A stretch of DNA of 64,000 bases from Cloeon dipterum (lineage: Eukaryota; Arthropoda; Insecta; Ephemeroptera; Baetidae). Positions 27,401 through 38,155 of this stretch are shown here, piece after piece. The notes beneath the pieces are model-generated. The model ran no database searches. It had not been told where the DNA came from and saw only the letters and a list, made by a program, of their open reading frames with translations. The first letter of the stretch is position 1. Every line of letters begins with the position of its first letter. The translations under genes were made by a program, and so were the position numbers. The DNA lies in assembly GCF_949628265.1 (NCBI RefSeq), contig NC_088788.1, positions 34,024,335 through 34,088,334 on the forward strand. The letters run 5' to 3'.

Positions 27401-28328
27401 CTACTCATTCTGAGGGCTGATGATGTATGAGAGCAGGCCCCGCAGGCGCCGCTTCACAAGCTTTTGGTCATCAAGCGTGCAGCCCAGCAGCGCACTCTCG
27501 AAGCCCTTGTCCACGTGCATGGGCTGAAGTTTAGAAGCGATGGAGACCAGAATTTCATTGTCATCTTCGCAGCGGCAAAAAGACCTGAGATAGGCCAGGC
27601 AGCGACCCCGTGTGCCCATGGGATCCAACCTCAGATTGAGGACCATGGAGTCAATCAGTGAGTTGACCTGGAGGTAAAAATAAAGACGATTGACAAAACT
27701 AATCGGTGTTTTCATTTCCCGAATGACAATTTGAAAACAATTTAAAAGTATTCAATAATAATAGTGTAATATTTATGATATAGCTTATTTTCTATCATTT
27801 ATGAATGCTCATAATTTATAAAAATTATTGACACTTACAGAGTGCAGAGATTCTTCTTGTTGCTGATCCCTCACAGTGTCGACTTTAATCTGTACAGTGC
27901 GGCACCGAGAAGTAATTGTTTCGATGTACTCCTCGATTTCCTTCTTTTCAGCTGTAAATAAAACTCACATGTAAATACCCGAAGCCATGCAACACATCGC
28001 CTTAAATTTCTCATTAATTACCATCACTGATGGTCTCCAGGGCATGCGACTGGCGTATGAGATCCAGGCTGCCGAGCAGGGTCTCCCTTTTGTCCTCCAG
28101 GTCCATGGCGTTTTTTCTCAAGCGCTCGACATCGCTGTCCAAGTTGTCGAGCATCTTCAGCAACAGGCCGCGAGGTTCTTTCGACTTATTGCTGGCCTCA
28201 TTGCCGCCATCCTCCTGAACTTCCAACTCGCTGACCATTTCAACGATCTCGACGGCGCTGGCAAAGGGAAACGTTGTCTTGAACTCCTCACAATGGAAGG
28301 TGCTCGTTTCCATTTTTTTCTCGGCCAT
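27401..28328 (-). CDS. BAG2: BAG family molecular chaperone regulator 2, 228 aa, three exons
   Basis: Exons on the minus strand are 28328-28022, 27951-27839 and 27667-27401, with GT-AG introns and a single frame of 687 nt. The N-terminal half includes LLLKMLDNLDSDVERLRKNA and ETLLGSLDLIRQSHALETI followed by SDG, matching the coiled-coil of BAG2. Exon 2 contains VDTVRDQQQEESLHS, equivalent to the conserved VETIRNPQQQESL segment. The C-terminus has the family signature GCTLDDQKLVKRRLRGLL. Length is close to mammalian BAG2 (211 aa). BAG2 binds the Hsc70/Hsp70 ATPase domain as a nucleotide exchange factor and restrains CHIP ubiquitin ligase in the cytosol. I chose the start MAEKKMETS; an in-frame upstream ATG at 28394 would add 22 residues without homology. 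Confidence 0.94.
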
Positions 28329-28945
28329 CTGTATTAAGTCAGTCTGTGACCTTTGAAGAAGACAAACGGGGCTAGAAGAATTGGCTATTGGCACTGAACA
28401 ATGGCAGTCAATGGTGCAATTCTTAAGATTCTGAACTTCGGCACAAGTGACTCACTATCGCCCAAAGGATTAGCAGACAGAGTCGGGTCAATCAACAGAG
28501 AGCCGAACACAATTGCATACTGCATAGAACGTTGTAGAAGGATCGCGAGTAAGGAAAATAAATGCCCGCGAACTACAAAAGCGCCCATACTGAGCGTACC
28601 ATTTAAAATTCGCGGGCTTGACATGCGCCGCTCGCACATGATTCGTTCTTCATTCATCGATTTTGATTCAGCGGATAGATTTTACTCGAGTTTTCTGGAT
28701 CTGCGGTGTTATTAGCGTGGCAGAAGCAGTAAATTGCTGTATTAAAGAGAATTAAATTTTTCTACAATCAAAATTAAGTGAATTAAAATTAATTGAAAAT
28801 ATTTGGAGTATAATATATTTAATTTTGCAAAACGGGCAAATCGAGAAAAATTTGAACTCGCCACTCAATAAACTGGCAAATATGTACAAAAATTAATGGA
28901 AAAAATTCTTTAATTTTGTTAGCTACAATGTTTAAATAATGTTTA
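28329..28945. other. upstream region of BAG2, no gene seen
   Basis: Contains a plus-strand ORF of 104 codons (28401-28715) lacking recognisable domains, antisense to the likely BAG2 promoter and leader. Beyond 28720 the sequence is AT-rich up to the left target duplication of the neighbouring transposon. Confidence 0.45.
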
Positions 28946-28955
28946 AAACAGAAGT

Positions 28956-29993
28956 AGAGTGTATTTCAAGACCAAATTTTTGTATTGTCTGGAACTTTTC
29001 TTGACGAAACTGGTATTGTTCCGGTATTGTTTCTAAAAGGAATATTTAAAATGTTCTTGTCTTGTATTGTATTTCAATCCTTCTTGTTTTGGTATTGCTT
29101 TTCTGACAAAAAAATCTTGTTTCGGTATTGTTGTTTTTGGAAAAAATTCTTGTTTTTGGGATTTTTTAAGTTTTATATTATCAAATCTTATTTTGGCATT
29201 TTAATAAAATTGTCATTTTGCTTGATTAAATATATTTTAAAATTGAAACTAGAGAGGGGACCAGGGACAGAGATTACAGGATTCCCGTCCCGTCCCTGAG
29301 GGACGCGGGTAGAATTTTTTATTTCAAGACAGGTATGGGACGGGACAGGGACAATCTTCAGCGGGACGAGGGACAGTTTTATCGGCAGCAATGGCAAAGT
29401 GCAGCATTAAAAGCCTAAAGATTCTTACTTTGTCAACTCGAGGAGGAAAGAAAGCAATCGGGGTTCGCCAATTTTGCAATACGCAAAAATGCGACAGCAA
29501 CACTGGTTTTTTACGCAAAAATTAACAGCTGGAAAACACCTAGTTGTGGTTTTGTCCGCATTTTTCCGAATTTTACCCCGAAAGAGTCATATACATATTT
29601 CGTGCCAAAATAATCAGAAATTTTGGAATATTGCGATGAGAGATAAAATTTTCGGTCTCTTGGTACAACCAGTGCAGGGTTCGCAAAAACACGCATTTTT
29701 TCGGACAAAAACAACTGCATTGCAAAAACTTTTTTGCGGATGTTTCTGCAATTTTTATTGAAAATAAAAAATTTGCACGACCAAAAATAGGGATTTTTAA
29801 AAATTAGGAGAATTTTTCTATGAAAATTTTTCTACCATCATAAAGAATTGAGGAAAAAACAATATTCTTGTATTGCCTTTTCCAGTATTGTTTGGTATTG
29901 TTCTGGTATTGAATTTAGAAAAAAATCCGGCAAAACAAGAACAATACCGGAATTCCGGTATTTTTTTTCGGTCTTGTTCTTGAAATACACTCT
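28956..29993. mobile_element. non-autonomous DNA transposon (1,038 bp) with 16-bp TIRs and 10-bp target duplication
   Basis: The left end AGAGTGTATTTCAAGA (28956-28971) is the exact reverse complement of the right end at 29978-29993. The element is flanked on both sides by AAACAGAAGT (28946-28955 and 29994-30003), a perfect 10-bp direct repeat as expected for a target-site duplication. No transposase ORF is present. The interior holds repeats of TTGGTATTGTT-like units at both ends, a GGGAC-rich centre around 29250-29370 and a 20-bp palindrome at 29943-29962. A TSD of this length would be typical of Mutator-like elements, but the superfamily is inference. It lies between BAG2 and POLR1D without disrupting either. 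Confidence 0.9.
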
Positions 29994-30062
29994 AAACAGA
30001 AGTTAACATTTAGGTACGGAAAGAAGTGAGAAAAAAGCTTAGCTTTGTAGTGACATATAATT

Positions 30063-30068
30063 TTTATT
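30063..30068 (-). terminator. polyadenylation signal of POLR1D
   Basis: Minus-strand AATAAA about 60 nt past the POLR1D stop codon. Inferred from motif and spacing. Confidence 0.5.
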
Positions 30069-30129
30069 ATTTACATGGAAAGTTGCTTTAAATTGATAAA
30101 AAATTAATAAAGTTGTAAAAAATGAATAG

Positions 30130-30702
30130 CTATCCCATCTCCATTGCCTCACCATTGGATTGTTTGAATTCTGTGACTCGTTCCTGAATTAAATAGGCGA
30201 ATTAGTTAAGAAATCCACGTCATTTACCGCAGTGTCATACCGTGAATGTTTTTTTCACGTGGTCACAAACTTGAGAGAGGTCCGTCAAAGCCCTCTTCAG
30301 GATGTCCAACGCGGGCGTCTGGAAAGCCTGAATCCTCAAATTCATTTTTGCCTCTGCGGGGTGAGGTACCGTGTAGCCGCAGAACAAAACATCAGGGCTA
30401 AATATGCAAGCTCCGTTAAACCAGTTTAAATTTCGATTAAAAATAGCTTACTATCGAGCAATTATGCTCCTGAGGGCATTGCCCAGAGTGTGGCCCTCGT
30501 TTGTAAACACGAAAGTCCTGTCAGTCTCATTGTCTTCATCTCCTGTGAGCTGGAAGTCAAAGCAATCGAAATCGCAAGTTAGAGGCATAACCCTTTCATA
30601 TTTCATATCTGACAGGAATAACTGATTAAATTTGCGAATTACCGTCACAATTAAGGGTTCTGCCGGGGTCGAGTCAGCGGGTACTGCACGTGTGGTAGCC
30701 AT
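30130..30702 (-). CDS. POLR1D: DNA-directed RNA polymerases I and III subunit RPAC2 (AC19), 153 aa, three exons
   Basis: Exons 30702-30452, 30397-30241 and 30183-30130 on the minus strand join in frame (462 nt including TAG), and both introns are GT-AG. The central part reads TFVFTNEGHTLGNALRSII, then YPDVLFCGYTVPHPAEAKMN and LRIQAF, the alpha-like dimerisation fold shared with RPB11 and archaeal RpoL. The FCGYT..HP.E.K.NLRIQ spacing matches RPAC2 rather than RPB11. RPAC2 pairs with RPAC1 in the assembly platform of nuclear Pol I and Pol III. The protein is a little longer than the human form (133 aa) owing to a divergent N-terminus. An in-frame ATG at 30786 would add 28 residues. The gene is head-to-head with CHMP4. 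Confidence 0.94.
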
Positions 30703-30932
30703 CTTTAAAACTACCGCCTTCGAAACATGTGACGATCGATAAACAAAGGGAAGGGAAAGGGAAAGCGTGCCAGCTGAGCCTGACATTTTGAGCTACGCAA
30801 ACTGATTAGTCGATTACGACCGTCTGATTCATCGAGCTATGAAAATATTGTTCCCGTGCGATTGATTACTAGTACACCGACATATTCGTGAGCAACATTT
30901 CTTGCCGCTTGCGTTGATTGTAACGGAAGAAG
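30703..30932. promoter_or_regulatory. divergent promoter between POLR1D and CHMP4
   Basis: Only 230 bp separate the two oppositely oriented start codons, so both leaders and core promoters must lie here. The segment includes an ATCGATAA at about 30735-30742, resembling the core of the DRE element (TATCGATA) of insect housekeeping promoters, and a GGGAAAGGGAAAG purine run. No canonical TATA box is evident. The assignment is by geometry. Confidence 0.6.
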
Positions 30933-31950
30933 ATGAGTTTTTTGGGGAAAATCTTCGGTGGGAAAAAGGGCGACAAGACCCCGACCACCGGAGAAGCAAT
31001 TCAGAAGCTGCGGGAGACTGAGGAGATGTTGATGAAAAAACAAGATTTCCTCGAAAAGAAGATTGTCCAAGAAGTCGATATTGCCAAGAAGAACGGAACC
31101 AAAAATAAAAGAGGTAAGAATATGTATAAGTTTTTTTCAATTCAGGTAAGATTTTGGGAGATCCGCAATTCACAAGACAATTAAAGATGACTCATACTGC
31201 CTGGTCACTCGATTGTAATCAAATTTTCCTCCTGTGCAGCTGCTATCCAAGCATTGAAAAGGAAGAAGCGCTATGAGAAACAACTGCAGCAAATCGATGG
31301 CACCTTGTCAACGATCGAAATGCAGAGGGAGGCTTTGGAAGGCGCCAACACAAACACTGCAGTTCTGCAGACAATGAAAAGTGCTGCTGAGGCGCTCAAA
31401 CACGCGCACCAACACATGTACGAAAATCTTGAGGGTGCAGCAATAATTTCTAATCATTTAATTATTTCTCCAGGGACGTTGATCAAGTTCACGACATGAT
31501 GGATGACATTGCCGAACAACAAGACGTCGCTAGAGAAATTTCTGATGCCATCTCCAATCCAGTCGCCTTTGGACAAGATGTAGATGAGGTTCGATACAGT
31601 ATTTTTTATTTCAATGTAAAGTTTATCAGGAACAAACACCGTCTGCTTGTTTTGAACATCATACTTATTTACCCAATGCAGTTCAATAAAAACAACTTAT
31701 TTTGCAGGAGGAATTAGAAAGAGAGCTTGAAGCACTGGAACAAGAAGAGCTGGATGAGGCGCTGCTTAATACTGGACCAGCCCCAGAACTCCCGAACGTG
31801 CCTATGGCAGAGCCGGTCGCGGCACCAAAAGCGAAGCCAAGTATGACTAGCTTAATACTAAATCAAGAAATTCTAAGTGATTTGTATGTTTCAGGAGCCA
31901 AAGTTGAGGACGATGATGACTTAAAGGAGTTGGAATCGTGGGCAGCGTAA
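30933..31950 (+). CDS. CHMP4: Charged multivesicular body protein 4 (ESCRT-III Snf7/shrub), 220 aa, five exons
   Basis: Exons 30933-31113, 31240-31417, 31474-31588, 31708-31840 and 31895-31950 give 663 nt in consistent phase. MSFLGKIFGGKKG, then AIQALKRKKRYEKQLQQIDG, the TIEMQREALEGANTN block, MDDIAEQQDVAREI and the acidic tail ending LKELESWAA match CHMP4/Snf7 along the whole length (human CHMP4B is 224 aa). The protein polymerises on membranes as the main ESCRT-III filament in endosomal sorting, cytokinesis and membrane repair; the C-terminal helix is the VPS4/ALIX-interacting part. The donor of exon 2 (CACAT/GTACGA) is weak but is the only one that keeps frame and homology (HQHM then DVDQVHDMM). 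Intron 4 is 54 nt and stop-free, so its retention would insert 18 residues. The Drosophila orthologue is shrub. Confidence 0.95.
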
Positions 31951-32329
31951 ATTACTCGAAGACCTATGTTAGGCATCATTCGCCTTATCACCAAAAAAAT
32001 AACAATGGATGCATAATTTATCTCGTTGCATAATATTTTAAATTGAAAACAAAGCTACCTTGTAAATACAATTAAACTACAAGTATTTGTCTGCGAAAAT
32101 TATTTGCTTGGAACGGTGAACCTTCTTTAATATTTCAGCCAGGGAAAAATATAATCGAAGGAAGTTCCCATTTTGTGATAGATTATGTACCAGCTTTGAT
32201 TTAATTAACTGTACTTGGTGGATTTATGTTGGTGCATCAACAAGACGTGTGCACGCTTAATCAAACCTCTGTAAAAATAGAAACTAAATGCCATTTGCGC
32301 TTATTATGTTAAAATAATTAAAGCTTTTC

Positions 32330-32335
32330 AATAAA
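32330..32335 (+). terminator. polyadenylation signal of CHMP4
   Basis: Plus-strand AATAAA about 380 nt after the CHMP4 stop, upstream of the convergent CDK10 3' end. Inferred from motif and position. Confidence 0.45.
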
Positions 32336-32517
32336 ACAAAATTTTCTAAGCACACTTATATCACTACTACACTAGTTTATTACAAAAAATTGCATCAATT
32401 TAAGTGTTTACAAGTTATTATTGCGCTTCACATTCTCTTTTTCTTGGCGAGGCTCCCCAACTAAAACAAATCACGTTAAAATTTTAATTGTTGGTATATA
32501 AGCCTTCGGTGTATTAC

Positions 32518-32523
32518 TTTATT
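32518..32523 (-). terminator. polyadenylation signal of CDK10
   Basis: Minus-strand AATAAA about 115 nt past the CDK10 stop, leaving roughly 180 bp to the CHMP4 signal on the other strand. Inferred from motif and position. Confidence 0.45.
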
Positions 32524-32637
32524 TTTTCCTTATTTCTAAAGAACCTTTCTAATAGTTTCAGTAGAAATATGGAAAAATAAAAATCTCACTTATACACCAG
32601 GGAAGCTGCTTCTGATTTCGTTTAGAAATTTAAATTT

Positions 32638-35600
32638 TTATCGGTAATATCCTCTCACCAAATCTGATAAATTTGAAGCCTGTTGGCTACTGCTTTCCTG
32701 AGTTGGTTGAGTTCTCATATTCCGATGCTGGGGGAACGTAGGCATCATCGAGGGCGAGCACGCTGAAGTAAAAGAGTTAAGTTTCAATGCGTCAAGTGGT
32801 GCAATTGTCTCTTACGTAATGGTGCAGCTTTGAAGTAGGAGCTCTGCAAACATTCCTCTGCCGTTGCTCTCTTCTTTGGGTCGAACATGAAGAGGAAATT
32901 CAGCAGTCGCAGGCCGGGTGCGGAAAGATCTGAAAACTTCTGCTTCAGGTTGTTGAACGGCTGGTGTTTCAGGGTGAAACTCTGCACTGCCGGAAGGGAG
33001 GAATATTCGGGCCATATGTTGTCGTTTGGCGTGCCCAGCAAATCCACAATTAGGTCCAACTGCTGTATCTCCGTCTTGCCTGGTATTCGTTTGAATGCAA
33101 ATCAATAAAATCAGCCACTGATTTGCGATTTTCAACCTGGCAAGAGGGGCTTGTTGCTGAGGAGTTCACCAAGAATGCAACCGGCAGCCCACATATCAAG
33201 CGCGGGCGTTTGTAGCGGCGCCTGGAGAAGGAGCTCCGGCGCTCTGTACCACAGGGTAACCACGGTCGGGGTCATCGGCCTTCCGGGCAATCCATAAAAC
33301 CTGGCTAGGCCAAAGTCAGCTGGAATGGGAACGAAAATTTTAGTGTTTTTACCAGAATGAAGTTGATGAGATAAATTTAAATTAAAATACAGACGCAAAT
33401 TTGTCCGATGGAACACTGCACGCGTCTTTTAACTGATTAAAATAAAGCTTAACAGAAAATTTGTGACCAATTTATCCTTGTTACCTTTACCTAAAATACT
33501 ATCTAAAAATTAGGAAAAGCGTAAGATTTCCCAGGTTGACTACCTACTGTAAAATCACGATTTATTTCACAATTTAGGAAATTATTCCTCAAAATTAGCA
33601 CCCCATTGGATAGATCGCCACGAGAGAGATTGAAATCAAGTGTAAAATCATTTAATTTTTCGAAAAATAGGGCAAATTCTGAAATTTTACAATATTTTGG
33701 TCCTGATTTAATTTTTGCACAATGTAGAGATAAACTGTTGCTAAATTTAACAGAAAATAAACTCAATGAACTACTTGCTATAGTCAACAACGGAAAATTT
33801 TCTTAAAATCCATATTATCATGGAAATTTAAAGAGGAATGATACTGCAAAAGCCTGGAAAATGCTTGTTGCCAATGCATAAACTCGTCCCTTAATGCCAA
33901 GAAAATATGTTCAAGCATTGTAAATTTTGGAGAATCGGCAAAATTTGAATTTTTTACTGTAGGAAGGTCCTTTATTGCAAATTGTTGAACAAATTGTTTA
34001 TTGATCAATTGCTTATGGCCTCCAAAAATTCAAATAATTTGCAACTGTTGCCCTGTATCATCCCACTTTAAAAAAAAAAAAAGTGAAAGTCTTTGATCAA
34101 TATGTACAATTTTAGGTAAAATATATAAAATATTTGTACTTCAAGTGGAAGAGCTGGCTCACTTTTCTGAAGTAGCTTTGACCCCATATATGTTTCACAT
34201 TTCACAAGCAATAATACTATATATCTTGTGAAACAGATTTGGTGTTAACGTCAATACTGACAAGGAAACTCTTCTTAGGTTTTAGGTTTCAACGCTTTTT
34301 TTAGTTTTTGGCGGATAGCGAAACCATTGAATTCGCGTTGCCTTTCATGATTCACCGATATTAGCGTTTTTTTTAGATTGTAAAAAAACGACAGATTTTG
34401 TTCAATTTTCCTGAATTTTAATTTATACAGTCTAATGGATAATTTTTAATGTTTCGAAAAAAATCAAAAGTTTCCCACAAGGGTTGGTTCAAAGCTTTGC
34501 TAGGCTTTATCGGTAAATCGTAGAGCAAAAAAACATAACATGTTCTGAAAGCTGATCAAATTTGCTTTTTTCATAAGTGCTGGACCAATTCTTTCTTCTT
34601 TAAATTTCAATTTCTAAAAATAAAAAAATGTAGAAATAAAGTATTATTAAGAATTTATTTAGATTATTTTCTTACTGAAAATATGGAGCTACATAACGTG
34701 GTAGTCAGCTCAGAAATTTTTAAAACGTTTTTGAGCCATTGATCAATTTCCCGACAGGTGTCTAAAAATTAGGGACTCTTCCGCAGAATAAAAGATAACC
34801 TATCAATTGATTCATTTTATTAAATGGTCTTCCTATTATAAATATATAAACACGATCAAATAAAATATGGCTTCAAATTTGATTTTTAATTATTTCCCAT
34901 GTTAAATTAAATCCATTAAGCATTAATAATCTCCGGAGCTCCATAACTCGCAAATTCCGCTTCCCCCTTGGTCTACACCTTAACTTATTGGATGCTACAC
35001 GTTTTAATATAATTTTTTCCAAAAACTTTAACGTCAAATCCTAAGAGTTTTTCCTTGAGAAAAAAACTAATTCCGTGGAATATTTCAGGTCTGACAGGGC
35101 CAGGAGATTACGGGCTTCATTTTTTGTTTATCAAATTTTCTTGATGTTATTGAAAAATTCTACTCACCGATCTTGACAATGCCCTTGTCAGTCATTAAGA
35201 GGTTAGAAACCTTGAGATCTCTGTGAATGATGAAGTTTCCATGTAAAAACTGGAGTCCTCGTAGAACTTGCAGCATGATGCACTTGACTTGCGACTCTGT
35301 GAATGCTTTTGGCATATTGTCGAGTAAATTAGCCAAGTCTTGTTCGCAGTATTCCATGGATAGGAAGATGCTTTCTAGACTCCGCCCAACGACCACTTCT
35401 TTCAAATCGACAATGTTTTCATGCTTGCACTGCATCAGAACAGAAATTTCCCGCAGACCACTGATCGGTATTCCATGCTTCTCATTTTCCATTCGCACTT
35501 TCTTTAATGCCACGATTTTACCATTTGTTGTGTCTCGGGCTCGGTCTGCAAGTTGATAAAATAATTAAATACATCTGAGCGAAATCGTTCTCAACGCAAA

Positions 35601-36035
35601 CTTACAGACGACACCATAAGTGCCTTCTCCAATTCGATTGAGTTTCTCAAACTCTGAGACAAAGCGGCATTTTCCTAGCTAAAATAAATATTCAATGAGA
35701 GACGTGATTTAATATCAAACATTTTAGATTGCATACCACATCTTTAGCGGGTATTGGCATTGGCGCAGAGGTCAAGAGAGAAGTTAAAATCCCTTTCCTT
35801 GAAACTGGCGCACTTGGGTCTGGGCGGATGTGTCCATTGCTCCCATTCTCCGCCCCTCGCTTGCCAGGGGCTGAAATTAAAGCAAACCATATTGATTTTA
35901 CAATTATTTATGTTTGAGAATCAAAATGATTACATAAAGAATTATTTTTTTAGGAAATTTTCTGTGCTTCTTAATTTTAATGAAAGATACAATAAATCGT
36001 GAATAAATTATTGATTTTCCTATACCTCTTGACAT
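32638..36035 (-). CDS. CDK10: Cyclin-dependent kinase 10, 388 aa, seven exons
   Basis: Minus-strand exons are 36035-36026, 35870-35737, 35678-35606, 35545-35168, 33319-33137, 33079-32816 and 32762-32638, all GT-AG, totalling 1,167 nt. Visible kinase motifs: Gly loop IGEGTYGVV (64-72), catalytic Lys87 in VALKK, C-helix signature PISGLRE (99-105), [12 protein letters not shown] with HRD at 180-182, DFG (200-202), the activation-segment block [17 protein letters not shown] and [12 protein letters not shown]. The tail [10 protein letters not shown] matches the CDK10 tail MPTFPHHRN, which fixes the frame of exon 7. CDK10 works with cyclin M and regulates ETS2 stability, ciliogenesis and G2/M. The PISSLRE motif that names the family has a Ser-to-Gly change here. 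The 1.85-kb intron 4 holds a family A repeat; exon 1 has only 10 coding nt. Confidence 0.95.
33485..33800 (+). repeat. dispersed repeat family A, copy 3, in CDK10 intron 4
   Basis: It has the best-preserved set of family landmarks: TTTATTTCACAATTTAGG near 33561, CACCCCATTGGATAGATCGC, GAAATCAAG, TAATTTTTCGAAAAA, AGATAAACTGTTGCTAAATT and a terminal ATAGTCAACAA. It lies antisense to CDK10 transcription within the long intron. No intact coding frame. Confidence 0.8.
33801..35167 (-). other. rest of CDK10 intron 4, noncoding
   Basis: AT-rich, with a 13-nt A run near 34071 and no supported exon. Related to family A sequence may extend to about 33.95 kb (an ATTTTGGAGAATCGGCAAA block also seen near 5.42 kb). 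Confidence 0.5.
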
Positions 36036-37304
36036 GGTTGCGGATATGTGTCAGTTAGTTTTCTTTTAAATTCAATATTCCGTCGATTAAGCCGATTCCA
36101 CTTGATTGTTTACGTCCTACGTCAGGCTCATCCCTCGTCGGCACTTTGTTATGGGAGAGCATCCAGCGCCACTGTTTTGCAGGGCTGCCACCTGAACAAA
36201 ATAATCAGACCCATGAGCGCCTCCTTTATCCCTTTTTTATTCCTTGGTAATGATGAAAATTAGCCTAGCACCACATATCATTTTTTTGTCTAGTAAAAAT
36301 TGCCTTCCTCCTTTCACAGTGGTACGGTCTGTGGTGGACAAAAGACTGAATGGTCAGTCAGCCCGACATTAATAATCAAAAAGAGAGGTAGACGGCGCGG
36401 CGCGATATAGCGCCTGCAGGAGTCTAAAGTATGCAACACGTCCGTCACATGAAATGCACCAGTTGCATCAGACGAGACTGCAGGCGCAACGAGGCCCGTC
36501 ATTGTCTGTGCTGCAGATTGCGACGGAAGGCCAGAATGGAAATTGATTCTTCTGGAACACATTATGTGAAAGAAGCAGACGGTGCTCCAGTTTTTGCTCT
36601 ATTCTCTCCGAACAAAAAGAAAGCAGGATGAGCCGGCAGAAACACAGGGGCGGTTCATCCTTGCAAAATAATTTGTTTGTGCCAGCCGAGCAGACAAGTT
36701 TCTTGCGATTCGAGTGTTGCATAAATCACCTGCAAAAGAGTGCTATCGGAAGTCTGACTCTCGTGGCTGATATTTATTTATATTTTCTTTCATTCAGGCG
36801 GCGAGTAAACCGGGCGTACTCGCTTTCATTCAACGGGTGCCGCGGCGCGAATGAAAAGTCATTTCATTCTCATAAAAGTAAACAGTTTATTTGGGTGCAG
36901 GCTGCGACAAAGGGGACCAATTTTTGATAATTGTCCCATTGGCTGCGGCGGTGCAGACAGCGGCGGGGCGGCGAAAGTGAGGGGCACCCCCCGAGAGTAC
37001 ACGGGCCAAAATGGAGACTCTCATTCAGCAGCGTGAAAGGGCTGGCCGGCACATGCACCCGCAGGGGACCCCCGAGGGGCAGGGGGCGGCCGGCCAGCCG
37101 GCCGGTCGGTCGGAGGAGGTGGGCGATTGCGAAAAAGCGGCAGGCAGAAATTTATTTGAAGGAGAAATAATTTAAGCGGGCCGTGTGAAATGATGGGCGT
37201 AATAATTCAGCCGCCACTGCGTTGTGTTGTGCACACAGGGACGTGGGTGGCGGAATATTGAAGGAGGAGGTGGTGGAGGCGGCTGCGAGGGTCGCGGGAC
37301 GGAC

Positions 37305-37327
37305 GGGAGGCAGGGAGGGAGGGAGGG
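37305..37327 (+). other. G-quadruplex-forming motif
   Basis: Five GGG tracts within 23 nt, four of them separated by a single A, on the plus strand of the GC-rich island. This satisfies the usual G4 consensus; function is unknown. Confidence 0.6.
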
Positions 37328-38099
37328 AAATCTGCTGGGAACAGCGGAGCAGTTCACACACATACACGGAGCACCCCCTATCGATTTCTTGATAGCCCTT
37401 TTTGCGCATAGCAGCCATATTGGTATCCTTTCCTTCCTGCTGCTGTGGCTGGTGCTCGTGCAGTGCACGGGGTGGTGGTGGTGGTGGTTACTTCACCCAC
37501 GCAGCCGCCGCTGCTGCGCGTCCCCCGCGCCTCCTCCCAGAGATGCAGTCCTAAACATGGATTTTAGTGTTTCTAGTCCGGCCCTTATCAATTACTGTTG
37601 CGCCCCCTCTTGCTCGTGCGAGTGAGTGAGTGAGTGAATGTGTTCCACGCTCGCTCTCCAGCCCGGCAATAATGATAATAAAAAGAAATGCCGTGCCACC
37701 CTCTCGACCAGCGAGCGGCTGACTGATTTAGGACGTACCATTTTGCGCGGGCTGCACTTGACCCGCACTCGAACGCGCTGGCGGTGCACTTTTATAATTA
37801 CTTTGTCACGCGCGCTCGGCTGATAAATTCGCACTCCTTTTCCGCGTCGTTGTCGTTACGGTTCAATTAACGACGCGACTCCAGATGGAATTACTCCCTG
37901 AAATAAAATCCGCCATTTCGTATCAAAAATTTAGGTCGGTTTTATTCGCCGGCTGAAATTGAATTTCGAGCTCGGCGTCGCGCTAGCTCGCACGCACGCA
38001 CGCTGCATAGACATAAATTCCGGCGTGGTTATCAGCAGTGGAAAAATCGTGTTCGTAAAAATAATATCTTAGGGTAAATGGGGTGCTGCGAGGAAAGTT

Positions 38100-38155
38100 T
38101 ACCAGCGGCGGCGGCAACGGCGGCGGCGGCAGCAGCAGCGGCAGCAACAGCAGTA
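38100..38155. repeat. GGC/CAG-type triplet repeat tract
   Basis: Imperfect array of GCGGCGGCAACGGCGGCGG and AGCAGCAGCGGCAGC units. Not within a supported coding exon. Confidence 0.8.

Noticed and set aside
28401-28715. 104-codon plus ORF upstream of BAG2
   Set aside because: No domain; antisense to the BAG2 promoter and leader region.
30618-30651. GTAATT...CAG segment inside POLR1D exon 1 as a possible extra intron
   Set aside because: Only 34 nt, and removing it creates an immediate stop; the continuous frame is open.
36431-36631. Cys-rich 66-codon ORF upstream of CDK10 (CTSCIRRDC..CLCC)
   Set aside because: Cysteine spacing fits no zinc-finger family I know, there is no splice or homology support, and it sits in promoter-like DNA.
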